A stretch of 64,000 bases of DNA from Sipunculus nudus (lineage: Eukaryota; Annelida; Sipuncula; Golfingiida; Sipunculidae), in assembly GCA_026874595.1 (NCBI GenBank), contig CM049314.1, positions 2,875,318-2,939,317 on the forward strand. Reading direction: 5' to 3'. Both the position numbers and the translations under genes were made by a program. Of the stretch, positions 36,615 through 49,800 are shown piece after piece. How positions within the stretch are numbered: the stretch's first letter is position 1; each line of letters begins with the position of its first letter. Below the pieces are notes generated by a model. The model worked only from the letters and a program-made list of their open reading frames with translations. It was not told the DNA's origin and ran no database searches.

Positions 36615-36900
36615 AATCTGTGACACGCTTCTGTGTCCGATGGAATCTTCTCTGCACTCTGCCCTTTCGTTCTAAAACACAACCCCTTTATAAACCATCA
36701 CACCCCAAGCCGAGAATTTTCCACTTCTCGAACAGTCCATAAGATCTTGCGCAACACACGTTTCAAGAATTAACGAGAAGAACATAGCCGTGTGTATCCT
36801 CACAAACCAGAGTCATCACGTGACCAACGAACAGGCGTGAAAACCTAAGGCTTACATGACAACGAGAGTTCAACCAGTACGGAGAAAACAAAGAATGTAA
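36615..36900 (-). mobile_element. Antisense LTR fragment
   Basis: Reverse complement matches the first third of the LTR (for example ctgttcgagaagtgg and ttataaagggg). It belongs to the inverted interior, following the truncated pol on the minus strand. Confidence 0.8.
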
Positions 36901-37482
36901 TAAGGTAACCTGAGTTTTCTAATGGTACTGTACCACACTGAATGTCTACATCACAAATACAATCAGTATCTACTTTAACTGGGTCAGGGTCAGTTTTTAC
37001 ACAATTAACAGCAGTAACATTTTGTACAACATCTGATGTGCCATTTCTGTAATAATATGGTTTCAACATGTTAACATGGCACAGTTGTTTCTTTTTACGT
37101 CTGTTTGGTGTCAACGGTATGTAATTTAAATCACTGACTTTCTTGTCAACAATGCAAGGACCAAAATACCTAGCTTGCAGAGGTCTGCCACGGATGGGAA
37201 TAAGGCAAGGACCTTTTCACCAGGCTCAAACGTCCTATTTACAGTGTACTTGTCATACGTTGTTTTCATTTTACTTTATGCATTTGACTTTGCAATCTCA
37301 CAAGCATTGTGTAGTTTAGTGCGAAAGTCTGAGACATACTGCAGTAAACTAATAGAATCAGGATTTTCACATAAGAGTTTTTCATTAAGCAGTTTCAATG
37401 GACCTCAGACGGAGTGTCCAAAAACTAGTTCAAAGGAACTAGACCCAAGAACTCTTGAAGGATTCTCTGACAGCAAACAACA
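36901..37482 (-). pseudogene. int: Integrase C-terminus to RT start, truncated
   Basis: Minus-strand frame RRKKKQLCHVNMLKPYYY and DPDPVKVDTDC matches 13230-13400 of the first element. Upstream, in shifted frames, are FELVFGHSVRGPLKLL and the GPY/F region. It ends at VPLENSG, before the RT catalytic part. Confidence 0.75.
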
Positions 37483-38103
37483 TTAAGTGGATTCTTCATC
37501 CCAGTCTTTCTGTGTGTCATAGCAATAAGTCCTGATCATGTTTTTTAATGTATGGTAAAAACGCTCGAGGGCGCCCTGACTTTCAGGATGGTATGGCGAA
37601 GAGCTGTACTGTTTCATACCTAGCTCAAGCATTACTTGTTGTAATAAGCCAGACATAAAATATGACCCTTGGTCAGACTGGACGGATTTTGGTAATCCAA
37701 AAGTTGTAAAAAACTTAGTTAGAGCTTTGACAACACTATTGGCATTAATTTTGCGCCATGGTATTGCCTCAGGGAACCTGGCAGATGCGCACATAATTGT
37801 CAGCGAGTATTCATGTCCAGATTTTGTTTTGGGCAGTGGTCCAACACAATCAACAATAATCCTTCTGAATGGTTCCTCGAAAGCAGGAATGGGCATAAGT
37901 GGGGCCTCAGGAGGATTCTGATTGGGGTGGCCTACCGTTTGGCATGTATGGCATGATTTACAATATTGTACAACATCTTTCCTGAGGTGAGGCCAATAGA
38001 AGTGTGTACCAACTTTCTGATACGTTTTATTTATACCTAAATGGCCAGACAAATGAGCCTCAAGTGCCATGCTTAGAACTTCACTGCGAAAGCTTTTGGG
38101 CAT
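37483..38103 (-). pseudogene. int: Integrase zinc-binding and DDE core, well preserved
   Basis: 206-residue open frame. HHCC domain: AHLSGHLGINKTYQKV with CKSCHTC. DDE core: IIVDCVGPLPKTKSG, SVQSDQGSYF and SPYHPESQGALERF, so all three acidic residues are present. The closest thing to an intact enzyme domain in the two elements, but the frame ends soon after at a stop and the RT is gone. Confidence 0.85.
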
Positions 38104-38105
38104 TA

Positions 38106-38855
38106 CTATTTGATGTTTGACGGCTCACTCATCATCAGCGCATACATCAGGTGGTCGGCATTTACACATAAGCACTCCACTTCAGCATAGAAACAAAATG
38201 GGTTCTGTGACAGTTGATCTTTAGAAACTGCCCTTGGAAACAAACATGAAATATCAGGGTCCTTATGCTGTTCCGCGATAAGTTCTGACCTTGAGAATGC
38301 TGCATCCCGTACGGGCGAGTCATTAGACGAGTCACTAGTGACTCCCAGAGTGTTATTATCTGGACCATTATCCTCATGTGTGTTTCTCTTGGCCATAGAT
38401 CTAGTTTCAGCACATGAAGGATACAAACCAGGAATTTCCTGGCTTTCCGGATCAGTGTCCTGATCAAGTGACGGTTTTTCTGTCACTAATGGTACAGTTT
38501 GTACTGTATCACCTGCAACATCATTGCCTAGCAGCAACTGAATTCCCTTAAAGGGTAAAGAAGTTTTAATGCCCACAGTAACATTACCAGAAATCAAGTC
38601 TAACTTTAAATGAATACTGTGAAGCGGAACTGAAATGTGCCCGTCTAAAAACACACCATTAACAAGTGCATGTGCACCAGTAAAGGTGCACACTAACATG
38701 AGAGTCTGACCTGAACTAGTGTCCCTAAAATTTCTAATAGGGGTAGAATCTGAAAAATCCCTTAATATTGATACAAAACCATCATGTATGAAAGGCTCAA
38801 ATAACTCCATTTCAGAGTCAGGAGAGGAATCTACTACCTCAACCTCATCGAACAA
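38106..38855 (-). pseudogene. pro: Aspartic protease and linker, second element
   Basis: 249-residue open frame with RNFRDTSSGQTLML as the active-site region (DTSS in place of the usual DTG[AS]), then SGNVTVGIKTSLPF and LLLGNDVAG. The acidic linker with VVDSSPDSEMELFEPF precedes it and continues to about 39102. The Gly-to-Ser change in the active site would be expected to weaken or abolish activity. Confidence 0.8.
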
Positions 38856-39102
38856 TGAACTGACATTGACAGTGTTAGTTATAAACTCTGTTTCAGAGTC
38901 ATTTAAGGAATCTACATCCTTTTTATTACCAAACTCCTCATGGGAGTCAACAAAGGAATTTTCCAGAGCAGAAACAAACTTCTGTTCGTCATAAGAGGAC
39001 CTGGCCTCATTTGTAATACTCTCGAAAGAGTCATAAAAGGACTTAGCCTTATCCAGAGAATACTCCTCGCAGGAGTCTTGAAAGGACCTAGCCTGATTAA
39101 AT

Positions 39103-39322
39103 TCTGTTTTACTGTATAATTGTTTTAATATAGTGTATTGTAATGTTAGGGTTGTTTTAAGAATAAATTATGGTTATTTGTTAACAAAAAAAAACTGACT
39201 TCTTTATTCATTCCCCTAGACATTTCACGCTGCCTTGTGTTACAGAATCTTATTTGTTTTTATCTCAATTACAATATTTGTGTTTATCACACATGCGTGA
39301 TCTGTTTATATTAGGTTCCGTG

Positions 39323-39325
<3 letters not shown>
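39103..39325 (+). mobile_element. 3' part of the outer LTR
   Basis: Resumes plus-strand LTR sequence (tagtgtattgtaatgttagg) and ends ttccgtgaca. It closes the LTR opened at 36146. Confidence 0.85.

Positions 39326-39383
<58 letters not shown>
39326..39383. repeat. (TA)n(GA)n compound microsatellite
   Basis: TA repeat to about 39354, then GA repeat, directly at the junction between the LTR end and segmental copy D. Confidence 0.95.
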
Positions 39384-39389
<6 letters not shown>

Positions 39390-40224
39390 TCATCGATGGG
39401 TTAAACACCTAACTGCAGGCCCTTGTGACTCCTTATTACAAATATTCATCTAAAGTTTTTATATGAATAAATAAACGGTTGCCCATTTGAAATTTCGGGG
39501 AAAAAGACGGATTTTTAGAAATACTCGGTATGTTAAATGGAGCTTTCTGTACTAAGAACTTTTCTTCGCCAAGACCTGGATTTTTTTCAGGTATGAAACA
39601 TCAACAGTGAATAATATAAATCAGGTTAGTATAAAATATAAAAGGAATTATCTACCTACTCTTAACAGTAAGGCTCCTGACAGGGTCTCTGAGTATCTTA
39701 TTTTACCTGACAAAACTAATAATCATAGTTTGCTCTTTGTCCTGGGAAAGTTGATATTCATCTCTTAGATGTCATGCATAGCCAGCCGTTCCGTACACAA
39801 AAGGATGATTTAGTATACTTTTTCTATTCGCCTGCACATTGCATAGTATTAACGGGTTCCTGCAGAGCTCGTTCAATCTCATTTAAATGCCTGGCATGGA
39901 AGTTTCTGTGTACAATTTGTGATAAATAACACAAAAAACGTATTGCATGCCTAAGCTTGAATTGTACAGGTCACAGATTTATATCATAAACATGCCGTGC
40001 GGCATGCTTCCCTATCAACTACATACTTTATTATATAGTCCTAATTACTATTGTCCTTAGCGTCTTTTTTTCGAGCCTTTGCTTTGGGTTTTACTTCCCG
40101 GTAAAGCGTGGTCTCCTTTAATAAGACACGTCTGTTTTTTTCGTGTTTGTGCTCTAGGTTCACTTCCCGGTACAAAGTGATCTCCTTCAATAAGACATAT
40201 TCAGCTTTTATAACTATACTCATA

Positions 40225-40362
40225 CAGTAAAATCTCGAATTTCCGTGTCTCGTTTTTCCAAATATTCGTTTTTCCGAAATTTAAATTGAGGGACAAAAAT
40301 TTACCTCTTTTAACCGAAAAGTAGAAATATGACATTTGGAATACAAACATAGACACATACAC

Positions 40363-40417
<55 letters not shown>

Positions 40418-40620
40418 CCAAATTACTAAATGCGACTCCGAGGATAACTGGTTGAGCAGCGTTTACTCGGCCATTAAGAATAACATGCTTTCGTGCATCG
40501 TCCAGTAGTACTAATTAAGTATATTTATTGAAAAATATGGCGTACCTCGCATGTCTGTATCCTCGAATATCCGAACAAATTTTATTTCCCAAAATTATTC
40601 GGATATTCGAGGTTCTACTG
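40225..40620. mobile_element. Small pogo-like TIR element with (AT)n core
   Basis: Left end cagtaaaatctcgaatttcc and right end with reverse complement cagtagaacctcgaatatcc. TA precedes the left end (40223-40224); the right flank is CA, so the duplication is not intact. Decayed relatives are at 15765-16038 and about 34030-34330, so it was present before the segmental duplications. Contains an (AT)n tract at 40366-40414. Confidence 0.6.
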
Positions 40621-41099
40621 CATGCTATTGCATCAAGTCCACTCAGAATAACGAAAATTAACATCAGAGTTTTCCATCGAGTAGTTGAATATGCACAACG
40701 GACTGGATGACACGTGTGTGTACCTGTGGGTGTCATGTCTCCTGATCTATATTCCATATTTTTTTCAGATATCTAGTGAATTCATCTTAAGCTTAGAATT
40801 GTATTTTAGTGCTTGTGATTCGAATGGTATCCAGTGTTAACTGAACAATTGTCTTGAGAAATATGAAAAAAATTAAAATACGATGTATATTATCGAAAAG
40901 AAAAAAAAAATAGTACAGAATGTCCACATAAGCAAATATTCATCTATCTTTTAAATAGTCATCACGAAAATGTTTAAGGACTGTCACAGGCGAATTCGGG
41001 TCCGAATATTTAAGTTAGAAGTCCGTCAGAATGAGTAAATTATAGCTAAGACCTTGAGAGGTTCTTTCTGTAGTATTCATTGCTTGGCATTATTATCGA

Positions 41100-43130
41100 C
41101 TAGCTGCACCCATGGAAAATCCACAGCTCTATCTGATGCATATTTTTGTAATGAGCTCATAGGAACTAAACGACGTATATTTTATTCTAAAATCCTAAAA
41201 AAATTTTAATCCTAAGGTTTTTGCTGGAACTTTTGTCATGTGTTTCATTTATATGATAAAAAGATTACTCCTGCTAGAATTCTCCAGGAACACCCTCCCC
41301 CCCCCCCCCCCAAAAAAAAAAAAAAATCAACATAGAAAGAAAAATTATTCTATTATAGAAATCACACCAAAAAAGTTTTGGAAAGAGACATGAGGCATAT
41401 ACAGGGTGTACGAATTTTTAAGTGAGAAGTTTTTTCCCGAAAAACAACATAGGCCCGACAGCTTTATTGCTTGGGAAATATCGTTGATATAACGAATGTA
41501 TAAAGAAGCATTCTACCGTGAAATTATATGAAAGATTCCACGATTCCACAAAGGAATAATTATAAGTGGGCTATTCCTTTGTCCCCGAGTAGTTCTGCCG
41601 CTTGCCTGGTAAACCCTTGTTTCTGAACCATAACAATGTTTATATAAAACGTGCACGTATGAACGAACGACTGATTAGTAGATTCTGGCGGGGGTTTCAA
41701 AGTCCCCAAGAGATTGAGGACCCTTTTAAGTGTGTGCTATCCCCCCCCCCCCCGGGCTTCCTTTAAAATATTTTAAACAAACCATAAATCGACCGAAATA
41801 TTAAAACCCTGATTATCATGGAAAGATACTTCTGAATGTATAAAAATCAACATACCTGTAAACCTATTAAACGGTGATTGTGTAAAGGGTAAAGGGTCTC
41901 AGCTCTTTGTGTCCACTCAACGGAAAAGTGCTCCCTAAGAAAGATTCATGTAGACGTGTTCATCGCTTGAATTTAAAAAAAAACTTGACTTCCTTTTGAC
42001 ATAGTAAAATTCCTGAACATGCGATATAGTGGAAATGGGGTTCAGTGGGGATGGCAGGTCGCCTGCTAAAAAGCATGACAGGCGAAAATGCTTTGCTGAA
42101 CATTTGTAGAGGGTTAGGGTAAAGACATATCAATAGTCCATTTCATTTTGGAGGTAATAAGAATCATCACACTATATATTTTCTAATAAACCATCTTATG
42201 ACAAAAGACAATTCTTTTGTCCCTGTATTGAAGCCACCCATTCATATTTATTTGTTCTGCCACTCCCAAGGTGAACTCGTGTTACTCAAACATGACAGTG
42301 TTCACAAATGAAACGCATACACGTGAACACATGACTGATATATAAGGAGATTCTTTTGTAAGGTCTGTACGCCCTGACTACAGATTCTAGTTTGTTATCA
42401 ATTTAAAGATGTACTGGTGATATATTTTTCATGTTTCACCGTCCTTACAGACAACGGATCTTAACAAATGTATGTGACCCCCCCCCCCCCTCCCCCAACC
42501 CCCATCCCGACCCGAATGTTTGGAACCATGGTTATCATAGAAAGAGATTTTTGAATCTATAAATATCAACATATGTGTAACCCCCCCCCCCCCCCCAAAA
42601 AAAAAAATTGTCAAACGGTGGTCATATCACTGGACTAAGTGCCCAGTGTTGACCAAACTGAAAAAGCCCTCTCATTGAAAGCGGAGTCATGTGGTCTTTG
42701 GAACAAAAACCTTCAATTACTTCCATATGAGAGAGAAAATACCTTTCAGAGGGGTTACAATGGATATGGGGAGCAATAGGGATTATAGTGGACCCGCGTG
42801 ACCGCGTATTGCATGGAAATGCCTTTTGGGCAGGAAATGCGCTCTGGCCACGGTCTTAACAGGCCACTGAAATCCTCGGGGCGCCTCCTGGAAAATGCGT
42901 CACAGGCGTGGATGACCTTGTAGCACAAAGAAATAGGGGCACCTAATGGGGAAATATAAAAATCATTTATTATTCCGCGTAATAGGGCATAATCCCACAA
43001 AATAAAACAAACTTGTCCTAGATGAGCACAACATCGTTACGTCTGCCGAATTTGGAGAGTAAAATCAGAACGGAAGCAGGTAAACCGTGGTCTTGACAAA
43101 AACCCGACTCCGTATTAATTATATAGAATA
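41100..43130 (-). repeat. 2-kb insertion: two tandem copies of the dispersed 0.7-kb repeat
   Basis: Copies at about 41510-42100 and 42170-43000 share blocks such as ttatcat[ag]gaaaga and aatatcaacat, and both are inverted relative to 4300-5000. Poly-C runs lie at 41287, 41743, 42477 and 42581. No coding region recognised. The first 400 bp (ctagctgcacccatgg start) do not match the repeat. Confidence 0.6.
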
Positions 43131-44151
43131 CTTAATGTTACGGATGGGCAAATAAAAGAAAAGTCAACATCAGTAGACGTACTTTTATTCCCCGGTATAC
43201 ATGAAATTATAAGCCCGGCCTGATTTCCGGGTGAGACAGCCGGGGATAACCTAGTCAACCTTTGAGCACGGAAGTCCCACGTCTTGATTAAATGAAGTAA
43301 TTTACCTTTAATCAAATCTTGTCTAAGCGCTTGCTAAGCAAGGAAAAATCAAATTGTAGTAGCAATATGCTTGGATACTAGATCAGTATGAATGATTTTA
43401 AATTTGTCAGCTAAAAAAAAATCCATAATCACCTTTATATGTCATAAACTATGCACTTTCATTCACTGTATCCACAACATTTTAAGGGATGACAATTTAA
43501 TGACAATAAACAGCACGTTTAAATAAAAAAAACGTATTTTCATGAGAGATTAGTTTCATTTTGGTAATATTTTTATATAAAAGATATTTTTATATCTTTT
43601 GGTTAAATATCTGGTACAACTACTGAATTTTGTCTTCCTGGCAAGCTTACAAGGAAAAGCTAATCAAAAATATTAATTTAAAAAACAAAATAAAATGTTA
43701 GAATTACTCTGTTTTTTGCTATTCACATAGACGCCTGTTAGTATTATGAGTTATAAGGTTACTTTGTCAGTAAACTCCCAAACTAATAAAGGACCCAGCA
43801 TTTAACTCACCACATCTTTAATGTTGATGCAGTCTTGCAATCAGTGTTGCCGCTCTGCAGTTCACCCGTGGCACGACTAACTTGGTGGCAAGTAGGTAAT
43901 TACAAATATTACATTAGTGTCACGTGACATTTCATGCTACAGCTAAGTATCCCTACCCGGGTATATGCGACTTGTTCCTCGTAGAGGATTTTAAATCTGA
44001 AGGGTCATATATATTATTATGTCTGTTCATTGTTATACTAAGTTAATGTGGACAACTCTGTATTATGTCATTTAGGATTTAATGCTTTCATTTGAGAAAA
44101 AAAAATGTTTCAGATGCTCCATAAATGATAATTGGTATCTTTGTTCTTATT

Positions 44152-44351
44152 CCCAAACAGGTAGCTTGCGATAAATAATGTATGCGGCCTCATGCTGATA
44201 TTAGACATTTTCTCTGACATAGTAGGTGTGTCATTTGTTCTGCTGCCAATCTGTGGTGGGACAGGGATCAGATATCTTCCTATCCATATCCTAAAAGCTG
44301 ATGTCGTCAGACCTACATCAACTTCAAACAAGGTAGCAAGTGCATCCTCGC
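44152..44351 (-). pseudogene. Conserved 67-codon fragment, copy D
   Basis: Open frame with FEVDVGLTTSAFRIWIGRY, IPVPPQIGSRTN, TPTMSEKM and RPHTLF. Intact over the shared part; the acceptor-like CAG of copy C is not kept. Family unknown. Confidence 0.35.
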
Positions 44352-44840
44352 GAATTCATTAAAATTAAAGAAAAAGGATTTTTCATCGGATAAAGATAAC
44401 ACAGTGGAGATAAGATGTTTCAAAGTATTTCCAGTTTTGTCTATTCTTTGTTTTTTTCTATTGATAGTGCCAAGACAATGTATGTGTCTATGGACTAAAT
44501 AATTTTGAAATGGTAGAAAAAATATTTGTAGATTTATGTGTAGATAGGAAAAAAAGTACAAGTATAACCTTAAGGCGTTATTACGAATACAGTAAAAAAA
44601 AATCTGGTGTCTTGTGGTCTGTCTGGCAAACTTGCCTCACCAAACCAGGGGTGATGGTATGCAATCAGGAAGTGATTGAACTTAATATTATCTTTGATTG
44701 TTCTTTTTTTTTAAATGGGAGTTTATATGAAATAAAAATATCTTATCTTATCTCAGTGTGTATATAATATGTCTGTAGAATTCACTTAAACATATCCTAT
44801 AGACCCATTTGAAACACTGCTAGACTTCAATGTCTTGATG

Positions 44841-44842
<2 letters not shown>

Positions 44843-44919
<77 letters not shown>
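44843..44919. repeat. (TA)n microsatellite
   Basis: About 38 TA units, in the place where copy A has its solo LTR and copy B has a short unexpanded tract (18247-18260). Confidence 0.95.
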
Positions 44920-44922
<3 letters not shown>

Positions 44923-46438
44923 GTTCCACCAAACTGCATTTCAGTTATATTCGCCGACAGATTTCCTGAGTAGAGAGAGTGATTACAGTTAAATCATTAG
45001 ATGTGTACTTTTTATGTATATCAGATATTTGATTCTTATTAGGCTAAAACAAATTGAGATATGTGTTGATGATATTTAGGTGGATTGTGGTCGTAATATT
45101 TAATTAAAATATATATCTAATAATTTTGAAGTTATAAAATATACTGAAATAAAACATTAATTGTACATATATATAATTATTAAACATATAAGGGTTTCTG
45201 ACACTGTTCTTGACAATATCTGTATTTAACATGTTTGGTAATATGATCAAGGATGTGCCTGACGCCCCATCATAAAACCTTCACTCTCTGAAATCACCGA
45301 AAAAGTTTTTTATGCAGTCGAATACTTGGATGGAAAGTGTTGCATTGCCATTGTTGTTAACATAATGGTTGACACAAGTCATTATAGTATTTTCCATTTT
45401 GTAGCTTAAAGGGACTTGATCCTTTTTTTATATTAGTTTCTCCACCCCCCCCCCCCCCCCCCCATCTCTCTTTGTGTTCTATTCTACTCATCCGTCTGAT
45501 AACAAGATCTATTTGAAACTCTACACTAAAAAAATATGTACCCACGTGATACATGTAGTTGCATTTCAAGCCAGCTCAGCTGGCCAAGATGACCCATAAT
45601 AACAGCGAATGGCTCTTGCTCTTGTGCTCAAAATGATTTTCTTTTTTAAAATCGAGCACGGATTTTAACTTTCAAAATGTTTAGTCGCAAAAAGAGACGC
45701 AGACCTTATGATTAAGACCAAGACCCCAATACTATCTGTCATTGGTGATTTACATTTCAAAGCTTATTATTGGGAATACATATTTATTTCTGCACGTCAT
45801 TTTTGATAGGAACAAAAAGTGGCAGGAGGTGGCAAATTTATTTTAAAAAAAAACAACAGAAAGATAGCCCATTCCGACAAAGCTGATAACACGTCGTTGA
45901 TATTCTGAGAATGCATTTTCGGAAGTAAACATCAACAAGGAAGGTTTGTTTTAATGGTATAAAGAAATAATCTAATGGGAATGTGACTGACAGCGTGCCT
46001 TACTCTCTGCCTTGGCTTTTTATGCCCCATGATTTAGTTGCTCATTTGTCCTAGGAATGTTCATCTATTTGATGTCATACTCAGCTAACTGCACCGCACA
46101 CAAAAGCCAGATATAGCTAACTTCCTCCATAATCCTGCACATTGCACATTGTACTAGTCTACTGTGTCGGTTTTATGCGCCGATAGTTGAGCGATAAACA
46201 AACGTGTGGTCCTAAAGCTTGTCATAGCAGTTCTATAGAAACGTGTTCTTAACGACACAAATATTGTTTTGCATACCTAAGATCAGTTACTGTCACTTAC
46301 GGGATAGAAAAATAATCCAGTCTTGATACCATGCGATCGCCAGTGTGAATGCTGTTTTTTCCACAAATATTCCGATCTTTGGGTGTCACAGTCTATAACT
46401 TATAACTAGCTTCATTCTCCCCTTAGTTTTAAATATGT

Positions 46439-46466
46439 TATATATATATATATAAATATATATATA
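46439..46466. repeat. (TA)n microsatellite
   Basis: Short interrupted tract, module-equivalent to 19579-19631. Confidence 0.9.
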
Positions 46467-46882
46467 CTTTTGTGCACAAACGTCTGTTGCAGGTCCAAAA
46501 TGATCTCCCTGACTGAAGCACATTTAACCTTATTTATCGGGAATAATTTATTGTTACAACGAAACAAGTCCATCAAGGTTTTTATTTGAGTATTAACTCT
46601 ACATGAAGGAAAAGTATAATAATATTTCATGTGGGAGTTTCCTGTCTTCTGATATATCCTAGATTTTGAAGAGTTTCATATGATCTATCTTAAACAAAAA
46701 TGCACACAAGTATTTAAAATCGAACGAAACCTCGTTTAGGAATACAGGACCCCAATCACTTCAAAAGCATAGATTAGTTAATTCCATGTTTTATATTCAA
46801 TATACGTGTTTAAATGAACGTATATTAGTTGTACTAGGGCGTGTCTGAAAATCGATGCCTCAGCTTCAATAATAAAAAAAAT

Positions 46883-49800
46883 CAAGGTCAGTCAGAGCCA
46901 CGGACACACTTAAACTGTATAGACAGGTCAGTCAGAGTCACAGACATACTCACACCGTATGGACAGGTCAGTCAGAGTCACGGACACACTCAAATTGTAT
47001 GGACAGGTCAGTCAGAGTCACGGACACACTCACATCGTATGGACAGGTCAGTCAGGGCCACGGACACACTCACACCGTATGGACAGGTCAGTCAGAGCCA
47101 CGGACACACTCACACAGTATGGACAGGTCGGTCAAGTCATGGACATACACCGTATGGACAAGACAGTCAGAGCCACGAACACACTCACACTGTATGGACA
47201 AGTCAGTCAGAGCCACGGACACACTCAAGCTGTATGGACAGGTCAGTCAGAGTCACAGACACACTCACACCGTATGGACAGGTCAGGCAGAGTCACGGAC
47301 ACACTCAAATTGTATGGACAGGTCAGTCAGAGTCAGGGACACACTCACAACCTATGGACAGGTCAGTCAGGGCCACGGACACACTCAACTGTAGGTCAGT
47401 CAGAGCATAGAACACACTCACACCGTATGGACAGGGCAGTCAGACACGCGGATACAATCACAATGTATGGACAGGTGAGTCAGAGCCACGGACACACATT
47501 GTATGGACACGTCAGTAGGAGCATCGGACACACTCACACTGTACAGACAGGTCAGTCAGAGTCACGGACACACTCACACCGTATGGACAGGTCAGTCAGA
47601 GCCACGGACACACTCAGACCGTCTGGACAGATCAGTCAGAGCATAGAACACACTAAAATTGTATGGACAGGTCAGTCAGAGTCACGGACACACTCACACT
47701 GCATGGACAGGTCAGTCAGAGCAAAGAACACACTCACAAAGTATCGACAGGTCAGTTAGAGCCACGGACACAGTCAACTGTATGGACAGGTCAGTCAGAG
47801 CATAGAACACACTCACACCGTATGGACAGGACAGTCAGACACGCGGATACAATCACAATGTATAGACAGGTGAGTCAGAGCCACGGACACACATTGTATA
47901 GACAGGTCATTTGGAGCCGCGGACACACTCATACTGTATGGACAGGTCAGTTGGAGCCCTGGACACACTCCCACTGTATGGACAGGTCAGTCAGAGCAAA
48001 GGACACACTCACACTGTATGGACAGGTCAGTAGAGCCATGGACACACTCACACAGTATTGACATGTCAGTAAGAACCACGGACACACTGAAATTGTATGG
48101 ACAGGTCAGTCAGAGTCACGCACACACTCACACCGTGTGGACAGGTCAGTCAGAGCCGCGAAGACACTCATACTGTATGGACAGGTCAGTCAGAGCAAAG
48201 AACACACTCACACTGTATGGACAGGTCAGTCAGAGCCTGGGAAACACACAACTGTATGGACAGCTCCGTCAGAGCAAAGAACACACTCACACCGTATGTA
48301 CAGGTCAATCAGAGCCACGGACACACTCACACTGTATGGACAGGTCAGTCAGAACAACGGACACACTCACACTGCATGTACATGTCAGGCGCGAGCCATA
48401 TACACACTCACACTGTATGGAAAGGTCAATCTGAGCCACGGACACACTCACACTGTAACGATAGGTCAGTCAGAGCAAAGAACACACTCACACTGTATGG
48501 ACAGGTCAGTCAGAGTCACGGACATACTTACACCGTATGGACAGGTCAGTCAGAGCCACAGACACATTCCAACTGTATGGACAGGTCAGTCAGTGCAAAG
48601 AACACATTCAAATTGTATGGACAGGCCAGTCAGAGTCGCGGACACAGCCACACTGTATGGGCAGGTTATTCAGTGCAAAGAACATACTCACGCCGTATGG
48701 ACAGGTCAGTCAGAGCCACGGACACACTGAACTGTATGGACAGGTTAGTCAAAGCAAAAAAACACACTCACACCGTATGGACAGGTCAGTCAGAGCCGCG
48801 GATACAATCACAATGTATGGACACGTAGTCGGAGCCACGGACACACTCACACTCTATGGACAGGTCAGTCAGAGTCATCGACACACTCACACTGTATGGA
48901 CAGATCAGTTGGAGCCTCAGACACACTCACACTGAATGGACAGGTCAGTCAGAGTCACGGACACACTCACACTGTATGGACAGATCAGTAGGACCACGGA
49001 CACACTCACACTCAATGGACAGGTCAGTCAGAGTCATTGACACACTCACACTGTATGGACAGGTCAGTCAGAGTCACGGACACACTCACACTGTATGGAC
49101 AGATCAGTAGAACCACGGACACACTCACACTGAATGGACAGGTCAGTCAGAGTCACAGACACACTCACACTGTATGGACAGATCAGTAGAACCACGGACA
49201 CACTCACACTGTATGGACAGGTCAGTCAGAGTCACGACACACTCTCACTGTATGCACGTTAGTCAGAATCATCCAAATACTGACCCTGAATGGACAGGTC
49301 AGTCAGAGCCACGGACACACATTGTATGGACAGGTCAGCCAGAGCCACGGACACACACTGAATCGACAGGTCAGTCGGAGCCACGGACACACTCACACTG
49401 TATGGACAGGCCGGTCAGAGTCACGGACACACTCACACTGTACGGCTATGGACAGGTTAGTCAGAGCCACGGACACACACTGAATCGACAGGTCAGTCAG
49501 AGTCACGGACACACTCACACTGTACGGGTATGGACAGTTCAGTCAGAGCCACGGACATACACTGAATCGACAGGTCAGTCAGAGCCACGGTCAAACTCAC
49601 ACTGTAAGGGCAGGTCAGTAAGAGCTACGGACCGCTTACACTGTATGGACAGGTCAGTCAGAACCACGGTCACACTCACACTCTATGGACAGGTCAGTCA
49701 GAGTCATCGACAAACTCACACTGTATATACAGGTCAGTCAGAGTCACTGACACACTCTCACTGTATGCACATGTTAGTCAGAATCATCCAAATACTGACA

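Larger units (their letters stand above)
36146..39325. mobile_element. Rearranged Gmr1-like element: inverted interior nested in its own LTR
   Basis: Four parts: plus-strand LTR start (36146-36614), antisense LTR start (36615-36900), antisense interior (36901-39102: INT C-terminus, INT, protease, linker), and the plus-strand LTR end (39103-39325, ending gtgaca). RT and RNase H are missing, as are about 100 bp of the outer LTR. The pattern looks like integration of the element into its own LTR, or an inversion between LTRs. The interior is less damaged than the copy at 10225. Confidence 0.8.
39385..46440. repeat. Segmental duplication copy D
   Basis: Parallels copy C from 33300 and copy B from 15765, and runs into array 3 as B runs into array 2. 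It is interrupted by a 2-kb insertion (about 41100-43130) at a point that is continuous in A and B (near 16243). 43500-45800 matches B at 16740-19200 closely, including the poly-C run at 45445-45463. Confidence 0.85.

Noticed and set aside
37175-37486. Plus-strand frame of 103 codons
   Set aside because: Antisense shadow of the integrase C-terminal region of the inverted gypsy element.
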